Positions 12,901 to 23,866 of a DNA stretch of 64,000 nt are shown in pieces. The first letter of the stretch is position 1; each line of letters opens with the position of its first letter. The notes below the pieces were generated by a model. It saw only the letters and a program-made list of their open reading frames with translations, made no database searches and was not told the origin of the DNA. Position numbers and translations under genes: made by a program. The stretch is from Cyanoderma ruficeps (lineage: Eukaryota; Chordata; Aves; Passeriformes; Timaliidae), in assembly GCA_008694505.1 (NCBI GenBank), contig VZDJ01007747.1, positions 40,652,523-40,716,522 on the forward strand. The letters run 5' to 3'.

Positions 12901-15162
12901 CTTGTACAGGCTTCCAGGACAGAGGAGAACTTAAAATAGCATTAATTAATTTAATGCAATCTCTGTTTGCTTTGATTTTTCCAATTCAGCAGCAGCATTT
13001 TATATGGGGCTGTTTCTACTCTTCAGCTTTAGTAAGACCAGAAAATTTTTTGTAAATCCGTATTTTCCCTTTTTTTTAATCAATAAGTTTCTTCACATTA
13101 CTCTGTTGACAATCCCTTGAAGACAAGGTTTTGGCTTTGCTAGATCACAATGAGCCGTAGCAAGTTGGTTTACGTATTTTATTGAGACCACTGATGTTAT
13201 CTTACACACAGGCTCTGTATTCTCATTCTCCTTTTCTGACATACAATTCTTTCCCCCTCTTTCTTCTTTTTTAAGAGCTTCAACTGCACTAAACATTTTT
13301 TTAAGCAGATATTTCCATTGTAACAATATCTAGCTAATTAATGAAAAATTGCAAACCAGCATACTAAACCTCAAATATTTTCATGTAACATCCCTATTGC
13401 CTCATGCTATGACTATCTGTTCTTGTTTCTATTTGGTTGATTCTTCAAATATGGAAAAAATCTTCTCCTCTGTATCCTTGTAAAATCCCATTTCCCTACA
13501 GTGTTGCATGCTCTAGTGAGCCATTTAATGTAGACCTCAGTTGTTTTTGTTTACTGATGCTGTAAATTTTAGGTATTTCACTCTTCCTCACCCCAAAAGC
13601 CCAGTGGACCAAAAGGACAGTTTGATCTTTTCAGATACAGTCACTTCTAGAGAATGAGTTTACCCTTATGGTGATGGGATTTCCTCTTGTGGGGGTGGGG
13701 GAAATGTCAAATTCAAAATATACTGCACTCAGCAAAGGGAGTAACTGAACAATTTTAAAATGAGAACTTGACTAAAACTAGTTCGAGGAAAATAAGGGGG
13801 ATAGCTTAACTTCTGACATTTTTAGTATCTCTTGATTTATCAGTAGCTGTATAAGCAAATGACAGGTCGTAAATATTTGGTTATAGAATTTTTTTTCTTT
13901 TTTCTCATTGCACCCATTTTGTCTTTCTAAAAAAGCAAAGACTTCAGTCTTTCTAGGCACAATTATTTAGACACAATACTCATAAAATTTCATAATGGAA
14001 ATAAAAATCTATTTTTTGCATATTAATGCTATCCTGTTATCACTGACAGCAAGACTGTTATTGTTAATGGATATTTGAAGTATTTATAGTAGGAAGTATG
14101 TTAGTGCTGGATTTAAGAGAATGGATAAGGTACTTATCAAGGCACTGTGGATGTCAGTTTGGGAAGACTCTGTACTATATGGTGCCTTGCAAAGGGTTTT
14201 CCAAAAAATTGTATTCATTTCAATGATTAGTTTTTATTCTTGCATCATCCCTGTCATTAATCAATTCTTTACCTTTTTAATTTTGTGCATGTCTTCGTGT
14301 TAAATCTGATTTTTTTAATGACTCCCGCTTTCTTATTCTTATATATCCAAGACTTCATATGATTAAATGACTGTTTAAATGGCTGTGTAGGGCAAGTAGT
14401 TCCGTATACTCCGTGAAGTTTGTATGTTTGGAGACAAGTTATGTGAACCTTCTCATGGGACTAATTTTTTTTTCTAGATTCTTCACTGGTGCAAAATAAG
14501 AAATAATACTTCCTAGCACTACCCTGAAAATTCTGGGTGCCCCAGACATGACAATGCTACAAAATGAAGAAATATTGTTGAAAATATTTGTTTGCTTTTT
14601 ACTTTGGCTTCAAGTGTTTGGGTTATTGAAGTGATGAGGATGTTTGCTTAGGTGGTGTAGGGAATTTCTACTTCAAACAAGATGAAACTAGTTTCTCCTT
14701 GAATGGCTGTAGCTTTTCACCCATTTTTAAGTGCTGTCCATGCCAAGGACTGCTGCGGGGAACTTTGCTACCTTGTCAAATTACTCCCAGTTTTTTTCCT
14801 TTCTTAAACTATATTGAGTTTTTCTTCTGTGATTAAGTAAAAAATGATTTTGTTCAAATAATCTAAGCATTCTGAGCGACACAGAAGTGTTGTAAGTATG
14901 CGGTGGAAGCTGTCCTTCCTCATCTGTCCATTGTATGTTCATTTGGGTGGTGGAGGAGAGATGTGTGTCTGGAGCAGGGATTTACAGCCCAGATTAAGTT
15001 ACAACACTTGTATTTTTCCATTATGTATTATTCAATGCATTTTAGCAAAGAACTGAAATAGGATGTGTCAAGGGTATCGTAGAGTTCAGCCTTCACTACA
15101 GGATCAGTTGCTGCTTTTTTTGAGAATTACAGAGCTTTTTTCTTCACAGAAAGAAGCCTCAA
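6976..15162. other. AT-rich non-coding stretch
   Basis: No gene is supported. The stretch includes a TA microsatellite (7534-7562), poly-T runs near 8,270 and 8,990, and AT-rich, CpG-poor sequence throughout. The longest frame (107 codons, plus strand, 10,675-10,998) begins with an ATG but has no recognisable domain, is rich in residues typical of translated AT-rich DNA, and has no convincing splice context. I do not call it a gene. Confidence 0.55.
7534..7562. repeat. TA microsatellite
   Basis: This is an AT dinucleotide run with a single C interruption near its middle. It is a simple repeat prone to length variation. Confidence 0.95.
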
Positions 15163-15267
15163 GTACAGGCAAATACTCCGGTTTGAAGCCTTAGTATTGC
15201 CAGTACTTCTAAAAATGGTTAAGCCTTTTTTTTTTTTTTGGCAGAATAATTTTTTGAGCTTCTGAAG
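15163..15267 (+). repeat. Dispersed repeat, copy A
   Basis: This stretch is similar along its length to 16573-16688. Both begin GTACAGGCAAA, share ACTTCTAAAAATGGTTAA-like and CTTCTAAAAATGGTTAA blocks, then a T-rich segment, GGCAG, and end TTCTGAAG. Copy A carries a poly-T run where copy B has a short unique insert. The flanks are unrelated. Either a local duplication or two insertions of one short interspersed family would explain this. I do not recognise the family. Confidence 0.75.
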
Positions 15268-16350
15268 GATATTAAACTGTTCTGAAAAGGCATATAGGAA
15301 TAGACAAATACAAAAATAAATGTTAAGCTGTTGTTTCTGATTTAACCCTCAAAAATTCTCTATTCTTACTCCTGTTGCAAGAGGGGCTGCGAGAAGAAGC
15401 CTCACTCTAGAGAGAATGTGGGCACAAAATGCAATGAAGTGTTAGTTAGTGTGCATTTTCTCTAGTTTTATACCTTCAGTTAGTGGGTTGTTGTCTGTAT
15501 TTCAGACAGCTTTGAAAACAAACATATTCCTCTCAGTGGAAAATAGGTTTATATCATCTGAATTGAACAGTAGTGTCATTCCAGGTAGACTAAATATGTT
15601 CTGTGATCCAAAGAGTTTATGAAGGAATAGAGAAGCAGGAAAAAAGTCCATCTTCTTTTCTTAAAGAAGAGGTAATTAATAAATATGTGTAAAACCTCCA
15701 AAAACCTTCTTCATGCATGCAGAGCTGCGATGAGAAGGTGGGCAAGGGAACTGAGGTATGTTGGCCTCCCTGTGAGCAGGTAGGAGCATTTTCAATTGAG
15801 GTGTTCATGCTTAAGATAATTTCGGTTTTTTAATCCTCTGGTGGTTTCTTTCCGAGTCAAAGCAATAGCTGAAACTGAACCAGTGTCAGCTCTGCAGTCA
15901 GTTTATTATAGGATTAAACAGATCTGAAATGTTATCTTAGGACTATTATTAACTGTTAATTGGCATTTAATTCCAGTTAGTTTTAATATAAAGAGTTTTC
16001 TGTTAGGAGTTTGTTTTGCAGGACAAAGGGAGAAGCATATTTGTGTACACACACCCAGAGATGCAGGTTCAGTGATGTCTGATCTAATACAGCATCAAGG
16101 GGAAACAGCTGTGATTTAATGAGCATGAAGCTGAATGAAGTTCATAACTAGGACTGCCTTACTGATGTTCTTGGAAGGGTTTGAGAAAACTCCTTGCCCT
16201 GCACATGGCTTCAGAGTTTAACCACTGAGGAAGGTGGTGCCAGGAGCAGGGTTGTGTCTGCAAAACTCCCGAGCTGGGTTGTTCAGTTCTGTGTAATTGC
16301 ATAATTAAAATGCAGCGTTTCGTGTAACACACCTCACTCAGCAGAGAGGG
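15268..16350. other. AT-rich spacer between the repeat copies
   Basis: No gene is supported. The part around 15,900-16,010 is rich in TAAT/ATTA cores (homeodomain-type) with few poly-A runs, and could be a conserved non-coding element. That can only be tested by alignment. Confidence 0.45.
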
Positions 16351-16373
16351 AGAGAGAGAGAGAGAGAGAGAGA
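16351..16373. repeat. GA microsatellite
   Basis: This is an uninterrupted AG dinucleotide run of about eleven units, preceded by a short imperfect GA stretch. It makes the minus-strand open frames across this point rich in Ser-Leu repeats, which explains their length without implying a gene. Confidence 0.97.
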
Positions 16374-16572
16374 TCCTCCAGCTCCCTGGCACCTCTGCAG
16401 AAATCCCACCCTGTTGGCCAGAGGTCTGAATCCCTGCTGGCCTGCTCAAGCCAAGAAGGATCCCTTTGGAAGAGGGATTTGGGTTTAGTGCCTCCAGGGC
16501 AGTCCTGAACTGCTCTAACAATACCGAGTGATTTAACAATACTGTTTGATTGTTCTGGGGATAGGGAGACAG

Positions 16573-16688
16573 GTACAGGCAAAGACTCTGGTTTGATGCC
16601 TTGGTATTGGCACTGCTTCTAAAAATGGTTAAACCTGCTTAAGCAGTAGTAGTTTTTGGCAGGACCATTTCTTTCAGAGGTTCTGAAG
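16573..16688 (+). repeat. Dispersed repeat, copy B
   Basis: This is the partner of the copy at 15163-15267, in the same orientation and about 1.4 kb away. It has the same starting GTACAGGCAAA and the same CTTCTAAAAATGGTTAA core, then a segment containing TGCTTAAGCA (self-complementary) not present in copy A, and the shared end TTCTGAAG. Divergence suggests an old event. Confidence 0.75.
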
Positions 16689-19179
16689 ACTCTGGTGTGC
16701 CGAAGGCAGCCGTGTGGTGTGCAGGGCAGCTTCTTTCACCTCACCTCTCTGGAGGAGTCTTCACCCTTCATTTCTAAACCACCACAGTGTTTTGAAATCC
16801 AGACATTATCTCTCGTTCAAAAAATAAAAAACCCCTACTTCAGCACAGCCCTCAGCGCTTGTGTGTTGTATGGAATACTGTAGAGCTTATTGTGAATTAA
16901 TTCAAGACTCATAAAAATTAGTATTTACTGCTACTAAGAATTATAGGCTTCTACCTTATGAGCTACCAGGAGTGAAGAAACAAGCTGAGGTTTGGGTTTT
17001 GGCGGCCTCTTGAAGGTCAGTGAGACCTTGGTTGTTGGAGTAAAGCATCCACCAAGCCTGAGCGTGACTCCAACCACAGCGGCCGATCCCTCAGTACGTG
17101 CCCAGCGTTGTCCAAGATCTGGAGCCAGGACACGTCACTCAGGACCATCTGCTGAATAATGAGGTGGCAGAATCCAGACACAGCCCTTGTGTGAGCAACT
17201 GAAGGCACAGCTTCATTCTGTTTCTCTTAACTCTCAGCATAATGGTGGATGGAATGAGAACAGAGTGGTTGCTGCTGGAAAACTGGGCTAAAGAACTATT
17301 TCTTCCTGCAGAAATTAATCACCAGGTGTTATTAAAAAAGAAAGATTTTTTTTTTTCCTAAAAGGCATGGTGTTGCAGGAGAGGTTACCAGTGGAGTATT
17401 GAGCTTGGCTTGTTTCACACGGATTGCTTGGCATGAGTAGAGGGGCTGTGCTAGTGGCTGAAGTGGAAGGCATCCTGAATAATACAAGGAATCAGGATAT
17501 TATATAGAAATAACTGAGATTGAACACTGGGCTAATAGAAGTAGAATCAAATTCAAAATATAAAATCAAACATTACCTCTTCTAGCAGAGTTCTGTAAAA
17601 CAGAAACTTGCAACGAGATTCTCATTATAGATAAATAGTACTTGGATGATCACGGGATGTGCTTTAGCAGCCCCTGTGATATGCATAAAAACAAGTGAAC
17701 AGAATATTCTGCTCTATCAGTTTGAGCTCATCATTTCTGAACAGTTTAATGAGTAAGGTGAAGAGGCTGTCATCTCAGAGGGAGACATGGGAATTATATT
17801 CATCTTTAGATACTGTGTGGAGCAAGAGGGAAAGAACTGAAAGCCAATGGCTGCAGAACAAAAAAAATGGTACAAACAACTGCTGAGTGAGTTGAGGTTG
17901 AATTCTGGAAGAGGATTCCTGATGGGCAGAGCCCACAAAGTCCACCACAGCTTTCCAAGGAGAGTGGTGGCAACAAAAAAAACCCAGGGATTTTCTTAAA
18001 AAGGAAATTTAAGTTCACAAAATAAATTTTTTTACATTGCTCCTATAACATCCCAAGGGAAATCTTCTCAGACCTGTGCTTCTAAGAAATGTGTTATGCC
18101 ACTAGTGCTCAGAATGCTTTATTCAAACTGTTTTCTTTATCTGGGCAAAGTGTGGATGTTATCAACTGTACTTGAGACAACTGCTCTGGAAGTAAAAGCC
18201 TGTTGGGATAAATGTTGTGATACAATTACCTTGATATGTGGGCTAAGTGTGTAATAGTAAGAGAAGAACATATTTAAGTAATGTATAAAATATGTCACCA
18301 CAAAAGAATGTACAAATATCCTTCAAAAGGAGCTCAAAAGTTCCAAAACAACACTCCAGGGAAGAAATTCTAGGAGAAAGTAGATTAGCTACAGATACTT
18401 ATTTCTGGAGGTTTTTCTTAATAGTTGCTGATTTGAGAAAGCTGATGGATTCTTAAAAGCCAATTTTAGATTTTAATGCACTATCAACTGTTTTCTTAAA
18501 TTCCTTATGGTCTCAAAATTGCACCCATGAAACATCATCTATGTTTACCAAAATATTTTCAAATTTAGATGAGGGTTGCAACACAGGGAGATAGTTCAAA
18601 GAAAGAAGTGTGTATCTAGTGTTGACAGTTTTGCAAAATGATGTGAATATGCATTCAGAATTTTCACTGTAACTGAAAAAAATAGATTTTTACTCTTCCA
18701 AAAAAAATACCCCACCCTAAACCGCAACCCTATGATTATAACACATTTTGACTTCAAAAATAGCATTTGTTCTTGTGCTTTAAAACAGAAAGTATCAAGG
18801 CTTTTTAGTGGAGCAATTTATTCTACCACCATTGAAAACAAATGTGGAGAAATAAAACTCTGTTGGGTTCTGATCTTTTTGTTGTTCTTCTGCAAAAAGT
18901 AGATCCTATGAATCTGGGACTTTTAATGCCCTGCAAGAGTGCAAAGAATAACAAGAAAAGCTTAACCGAAAAAATAATAACCTGAGTTCATTGTTGTATC
19001 ATTGTAGCTGCATAATAAATTCTGTAGATTTGACAATTTAATAGGTGAATAAAAGGAACACTCAGATCACACAGAACACAGAGATTGCCTGGACCCACCC
19101 CAGGCCTGCCCATGGTGCTGCCTCCTGTGTGACCTCCCTGCCCTCACCCACCAGGGGCTGCTTTGGGAATGGCTGAAAG
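16689..19179. other. Non-coding stretch
   Basis: No gene is supported. The sequence is mixed-composition and CpG-poor, with a few GC-richer patches (about 17,000-17,220 and 19,080-19,180). Overlapping open frames on opposite strands around 17,700-18,000 have no recognisable domains. No repeat family was recognised here; part of the last 100 bases could belong to the CR1 copy that follows. Confidence 0.55.
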
Positions 19180-19635
19180 TGACACCAGAGACCCCACCTG
19201 GAATCACTGAGTCCAGCTCAAAATAGAAAGTTTGTGGATCTCTTGGAGCAAGTCCAGAGGAGGCCACGAAGATGCTCAGAGGGCTGAAGGACCTCTGCTG
19301 TGGAGACAGCTGAAAGGGCACCTTCCAGAACCTAACAGGAGTGACATGAGAGCTGGAGAGGGGCTTTTGACAAGGGATGGAGAGACAGGACAACAGGGAA
19401 TGGCTTCAAACTGGCAGAGGGCATGGTTAGATCAGATATAAGGAAGAAGTTCTTCCCTGTGATAGTGGCATAGGCTGCCCAGAGACGCTGTGGCTGCCCC
19501 ATCCCTGGAGATGTTCAAGGCCAGGTTGGATGGGGGTTGGAGCAGCCTGGTGTAGTGAAAGGTGTCCCTGTCCATGGCAGAGTGTTGGAGCTGGATGATC
19601 TTTAAGATCCCTCCAACCCAAACCATTCTGTGATA
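19180..19635 (+). mobile_element. CR1 LINE 3' region, about 450 bp
   Basis: The copy runs through the CR1 3' segments in order: CCACCTGGAATCACTGAG and GTCCAGCTC, AGCAAGTCCAGAGGAGGCCA, GAAGATGCTCAGAGGGCTG, GGGAATGGCTTCAAACTGG, AGATATAAGGAAGAAGTTCT, GCTGTGGCTGCCCCATCCCT, GGTTGGATGGGG, and finally CCCAAACCATTCTGTGAT. The end ATTCTGTGAT is the CR1 3' terminal motif, so the 3' boundary at about 19,635 is firm while the 5' end is a truncation. Coding potential is lost. It is the longest and best-preserved CR1 copy of the window, which implies it is fairly young. Confidence 0.93.
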
Positions 19636-22600
19636 ACTGGATGTACAGACAGGATAAATGCAGCTGTCTGAGAGGCAGCACTTCAAAGCATGATAGAGAT
19701 TTAGCAGAAATGTTGGCACTTTTGGAGAGACAGTGGTCTATCAAGACCTCTGACAACATTGGGAGGTGCTTGCTTTGAGTCAGACTAGTAGTGCAGGAGT
19801 AGACAAATTTTAATTTGCTTTTAATTGAGTAACTTAAGATACTCAATAATTCCAGTTTCCACGAAAAGAATGATGCAATTTAGTCTTGAAGTACTTAATG
19901 AAATGATTATTGAGCTGAGTCAGGCCATAAGGCGCCCTCAAGCCCAAGGTCCGTATGAAACAGAAAGCAAAACCAGGCCAACTATGTGTGGTATTTCTAA
20001 TACTTCCAGCCTTTAGATATTTCCAGAGTACAGACTTCCACAGACAGCTTCTGTGTTGCCCTCAGTGATATATAGATGGATATATAGATAGATACATATA
20101 GATATATTTATTTTTCCCCTCCTGGATGCGAGACTGGTGGACTTAGCACTCATCTGGGAAGGAGAAAGGTGTTGTACAAGAAAATGTACCAGGGCTGAGT
20201 GACTGGCACCAGATAAAAAAGTAATAATGGGCATTGCTGGCCACTGCAATGGCTCACAGATGTTTAGCAGAGAGATGTTGTCATTTGGGTGATGAGATAA
20301 AGACGCCCTGGTATGTATTTGATTATAACACTTAACATTACACATTTTAGAGCAGATTAGGTATACATATCTGCATGTATGCAGTCTTAATATCAGGGAT
20401 AAATTTGCGTAATTATAGCTCATAATTTGTCTCGTTGCAGCTATTTTTGAAAGTTAAATAATTGCTGATAGAAGGGAGTGGTAATTTATGGCAAGAAAAA
20501 ATGCTCTCGCCTCATCTTATGTGGAGGGTGGTGGGTGTAATTCTGAAGCTGGTCCTGTTTGCTGCTTCTCTAAAATATGCACTGCTGCTATCTGTAGGCA
20601 CGTTTTGGGGACTGAAAAGATTCACAGCAATGTGGATATTTTCTTAGTAAATGAAACGATCATGCAGAACGCTTGTAAAATATTTAGATAAGTGGTTGTC
20701 TGTAAGTGGGGATATGTAGGTATGTTTTCTAAATAAAGATACTTAATTTTGAAAGAAAATAACATAATAAATTTCTGGTTGCTAATAATATGCCAGAGAA
20801 TAGATTTTTTTTATAACTGATCTAGGTTGCCACAGCTAGGGAAGGCAGCAGCTTATTTAAGTAGTAAGCTGTTTTTAAGGAACGATGTCTGTTTATTAAC
20901 CTAACAATGGTCAACAAATGATTAGATTGAAATGTGGATATTGCCTTTGAGAAGATAAATGTCATGAGAAGGAGCTGATGGGATTATAACTTCGAATATA
21001 TTCCTGTTTATGTGTTTAATGTACTATTAAATGCCATTTGTGTAAGAAAGAATTAATAATGGATCTAGTATAAACAAATATTGTTTTTGTATCACTTAGG
21101 CTCTATTTGGTTTTTGTTTCATGACAGCAGTTCAGAATTAAGATTCCATTATTTATTAGCTAGAAAGGAGGACAGGAAACAGCACATCTCGTGTTTAGCT
21201 CGGAAATCCGTGGAACCTGAGGAAATGGCTAAACATTATGGATGTAAAATACTGAAAAGTATGAAAGTCCACTTCTAGGAAATGCTGGATATTTTGCTAT
21301 TAAAAAATATTTGGAAGATCTGATAAGCCATCAATCATGTGAAGACATCCTGAAAACATTACGTTATCTGGCATTGTAGAGGATTAAAACATTAAAACTA
21401 ATTTAGGACAGCCTTCTACTGCTGTTAGTATGGTGTAGTTAGCCTGGAGAGACCAAGTACTAAGGAGTTTCAAGAACTAATCATTGTAAACTTTAATAAA
21501 CATGATCCCAGTATTTTAAATTCTTCATTTAGGACATGATTCAGAGCTGTGTAGGAATAACCCAACACAGACAGTGGACACTGAGCATGTGCCTGTGTTC
21601 TTCCCATGAAGGCTTTGCCATAAGAGATGTTCCATCTTCCTCCCTGAGAAAGGAAGAACTTCTCCAACACCTTTACAGAAGGCTGGAAAGCCTCTTCTCA
21701 CTGCATTCCTCAATAGGGGAAAATATTCATGCAGGAAAACACTTGATCATGTGTAAAGTGTTAGACCTTCAAATTCAGTGGGATTCATTGTGTTCCTAAG
21801 TTCAAGCAAGTTCTTTAAACTTACGAGTTATTCAGCAGGCACAAAATTATGACCAGCAGGGTCAATCTATCAGGTAAGATACTTGCTTTGTGTATTTAAG
21901 CACATCCTAAATGTGCTAAAAATCTTTGTGTACTCCAGTCATGACTCAGTAATGGTGAAGTCTGACTGGTTAAGGAATTAATTTGCTGTAAATAATCCCC
22001 TGTGTAGGTAATCTGGCTTTATTACTTTCAACACCAAAATCAGCATCATATTTGAAGGAATAAATTACAAAACAAGAAGTCTAAAAAGTAATTATTGCCG
22101 ATATGGTAGCGAATTCTCTAGTGATTCACTCTGGGTTTTTTTCTTTTGTTTTGGGGTTTTTTTTTGTTACTTTCGGTTGTGCTTTATAAAACATGTTTAT
22201 AGACTATGTCAGCAATGTTCTTCCTCAGTTGCTGTTGCAAAGACTATTTTCGTAGTTTATCACAAAATGCCAGGTTTGCTCAGCATGTAATTTAATCTTA
22301 TGCTTGGAAGCATCCACATTACTTGGTTATCATGAAATTATTCTTTAATAAAAATGTATGGTTTGTGATCTATATTTTATTAATTTGGTGAGTCAGTTTA
22401 TCGATTGTTGCAGATGCCATGAATGTATAATTTGTCACAGTTATTGGTTGCCTGTCAGCAGTTCATAGCGTCACAGTGTTCTTGGCTCTTGGGGCACCTT
22501 AGGCAAAAACCTCTCTTGATCTGCAAAAGAAAAGCTTTGTCCTGTAAATTATCATCAAGACTTGGGTTGATATCGGGTTTATCACTTCCCAGCGTGTATT

Positions 22601-23380
22601 ATGCTGTATTAGCTCAACTCTGTGAATATATTCATAACCTGGCCTGCTCAGGCGAGGGCTTTGAGCAAATACATTTTAGAGATTTTAAATGCTGGGGGTG
22701 AGGTCAGAAGGAGCACAGCATCAGAAACAGGAGGCACGGGCTTTGTCACTGTTTGAGTTCTCTCTGAACTTAGGAATTATTAGGGTCACCAGAATGGAAA
22801 ACCAGAAGAAAATTCTGAGGCATTTTTATCCCCCTCTTCTACAGCAGATAGTTTTTTGCTGTAATATAAAACAGTCATGAGTTTTGTTGATTGAAAAGTT
22901 TAGTATCAAGAATGAATGTTGAAGAATTTGAATTTTTTTTTAAAAAGGCTGTTTATTCCATATATTTTAGCAAAGCAGGTATTTATACCCACAATTGTTT
23001 GACTTGAATCAGAAACTTTGCTAAGAATTTCACAGTGGTGATGCAGATTAAGCAGCTTTGCATGCTGGAGTAGAGCTGTGGGGTTGAAACATCTGCTGGT
23101 TTCGTTTTGTTATTTTTAAAGGCGGGTTCTGCATCCTGGGAGCTTGTTGAAGGCATGCACAGAGCTTGTGGGCCATGCCAAAACCAGTGGCTGAGCTCAG
23201 ATTTTGGCTGGAGTAGTTCTAGTGGTTTATATCCCCTCATCTTTTTGGATTCTCTAAAATATTACTCTCTGGTGCTTCCCAGCGATCGGTCACGATTTAG
23301 GCAAGGGCATCCTTCCACACAGAGCAGAACAAATTCCCTGGGGGCTCCCCAAGTTTTTGGCCTCTATAATTAATGCACAG
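19636..23380. other. AT-rich non-coding stretch upstream of the CpG island
   Basis: No gene is supported. A GATA/TATA simple repeat lies at 20,068-20,110. The segment about 20,880-21,030 contains a SOX-like AACAATGG and several ATTA cores and could be regulatory. Composition rises in GC toward 23,100-23,380 as the promoter is approached. Confidence 0.5.
20068..20110. repeat. GATA/TATA simple repeat
   Basis: This is an imperfect run built from GATA, TATA and GATG words on the plus strand. It is low-complexity DNA without further structure. Confidence 0.85.
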
Positions 23381-23429
23381 TGGGGGGGACAACATAAAAA
23401 AATCCGGGAAAAGGCCTGCCCAAAATAAG

Positions 23430-23572
23430 AAGGGCAGAGGGAAGTTAAAAGGGAGGAGCGAGAGAGAGGGAGAGGAAAGAAATAAGAAAAAAACAAGAAA
23501 GAAAAAGGGTGGGGAAGAAGAAGGCGGGGTGGGGAAGGAAAAAAATAGAGGAAAAAGGGAGGAAAAGAATTA
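23430..23572 (+). other. Polypurine tract upstream of promoter
   Basis: Nearly 140 bases on the plus strand are almost exclusively A and G, with a GAGAGAGGGAGAGG core and alternating A-rich and G-rich blocks, ending just before the CpG island. Long homopurine tracts next to promoters tend to exclude nucleosomes, can form triplex (H-DNA) structures and can hold GAGA-type or KLF/MAZ binding sites. The composition is directly visible; the functional reading is inference. Translation gives only Lys/Arg/Glu/Gly-rich peptides, which should not be read as genes. Confidence 0.8.
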
Positions 23573-23657
23573 ATCGCGGGGGGCGGGCGAGGAGCGGGCA
23601 GAGCCGCTCTCCGCCCCCGCCGCTCCCGGCCGCCGCCGCCTAATGAGCTGCGCCCTG

Positions 23658-23724
23658 ATTGGCCGGGCGCCGGCGGCGGGCGGCTACCATTGGCTGCGGG
23701 CGCGGCGCTCTCCGCCCCCATTGG
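23658..23724 (-). promoter_or_regulatory. Three phased CCAAT boxes (NF-Y type)
   Basis: ATTGG (CCAAT on the minus strand) occurs at 23,658, 23,689 and 23,720. All three are in the same orientation and their starts are exactly 31 bp apart, about three helical turns, so they lie on the same face of the DNA. The flanks fit the NF-Y preference (GATTGGC, CATTGGC, CATTGGT). NF-Y binds CCAAT boxes in proximal promoters, and multiple boxes about 31-33 bp apart are a known arrangement in cell-cycle and other NF-Y-dependent promoters. The positions and spacing are observed; binding is inferred. Confidence 0.8.
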
Positions 23725-23744
23725 TCCGCCCGCCTGCCCCGTAT

Positions 23745-23799
23745 TTTCAGCAGCGGCGGCGGCGGTGGCGGCGGATTCCGGTGTGGAGCCGGCGGCGGG
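23745..23799 (+). repeat. GGC-rich 5' UTR-like trinucleotide stretch
   Basis: This stretch has an AGC/GGC/GGT trinucleotide run followed by GGAGCCGGCGGCGGG. GGC-rich leaders of this kind are common in vertebrate CpG-island 5' UTRs and are length-variable. It sits between the last CCAAT box and the first candidate ATG. Confidence 0.75.
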
Positions 23800-23806
23800 A
23801 TGCAAG
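23770..23806 (+). other. Candidate first-exon end with ATG and splice donor
   Basis: An ATG at 23,800 has G at -3 and is followed by CAAG and then GTGGGC, a usable donor (AAG|GTGGGC, G at +5) with GT at 23,807-23,808. If real, exon 1 starts near 23,750-23,790, contributes Met-Gln plus one base of codon 3 and ends in phase 1. The first coding exon would then be tiny, and the rest of the protein would lie beyond a long intron. No acceptor downstream gives a convincing continuing frame, so the gene is unidentified. A later donor (AAA|GTAAAT, GT at 24,301) is an alternative, in which case the island would be mostly non-coding exon. Confidence 0.4.
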
Positions 23807-23819
23807 GTGGGCGTGTGGG

Positions 23820-23866
23820 CGGATGGATGGAGGGCGGCATGGGGGGATGGACGGATGGATGGATGC
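23820..23866 (+). repeat. GGAT tetranucleotide repeat within CpG island
   Basis: GGAT/GATG units repeat imperfectly (GGATGGATGG, then GGATGGACGGATGGATGGATG) just downstream of the candidate first donor. It would lie at the start of intron 1 and is probably polymorphic in length. Confidence 0.85.

Noticed and set aside
16159..16582. Minus-strand frames of 126 and 82 codons with Ser-Leu repeats
   Set aside because: The repeats are a translation of the GA microsatellite at 16,351-16,373, and no domain flanks it.
23370..23575. Lys/Arg/Glu-rich 66-codon frame before the island
   Set aside because: It is a direct translation of the polypurine tract, which lacks T and so lacks stop codons.
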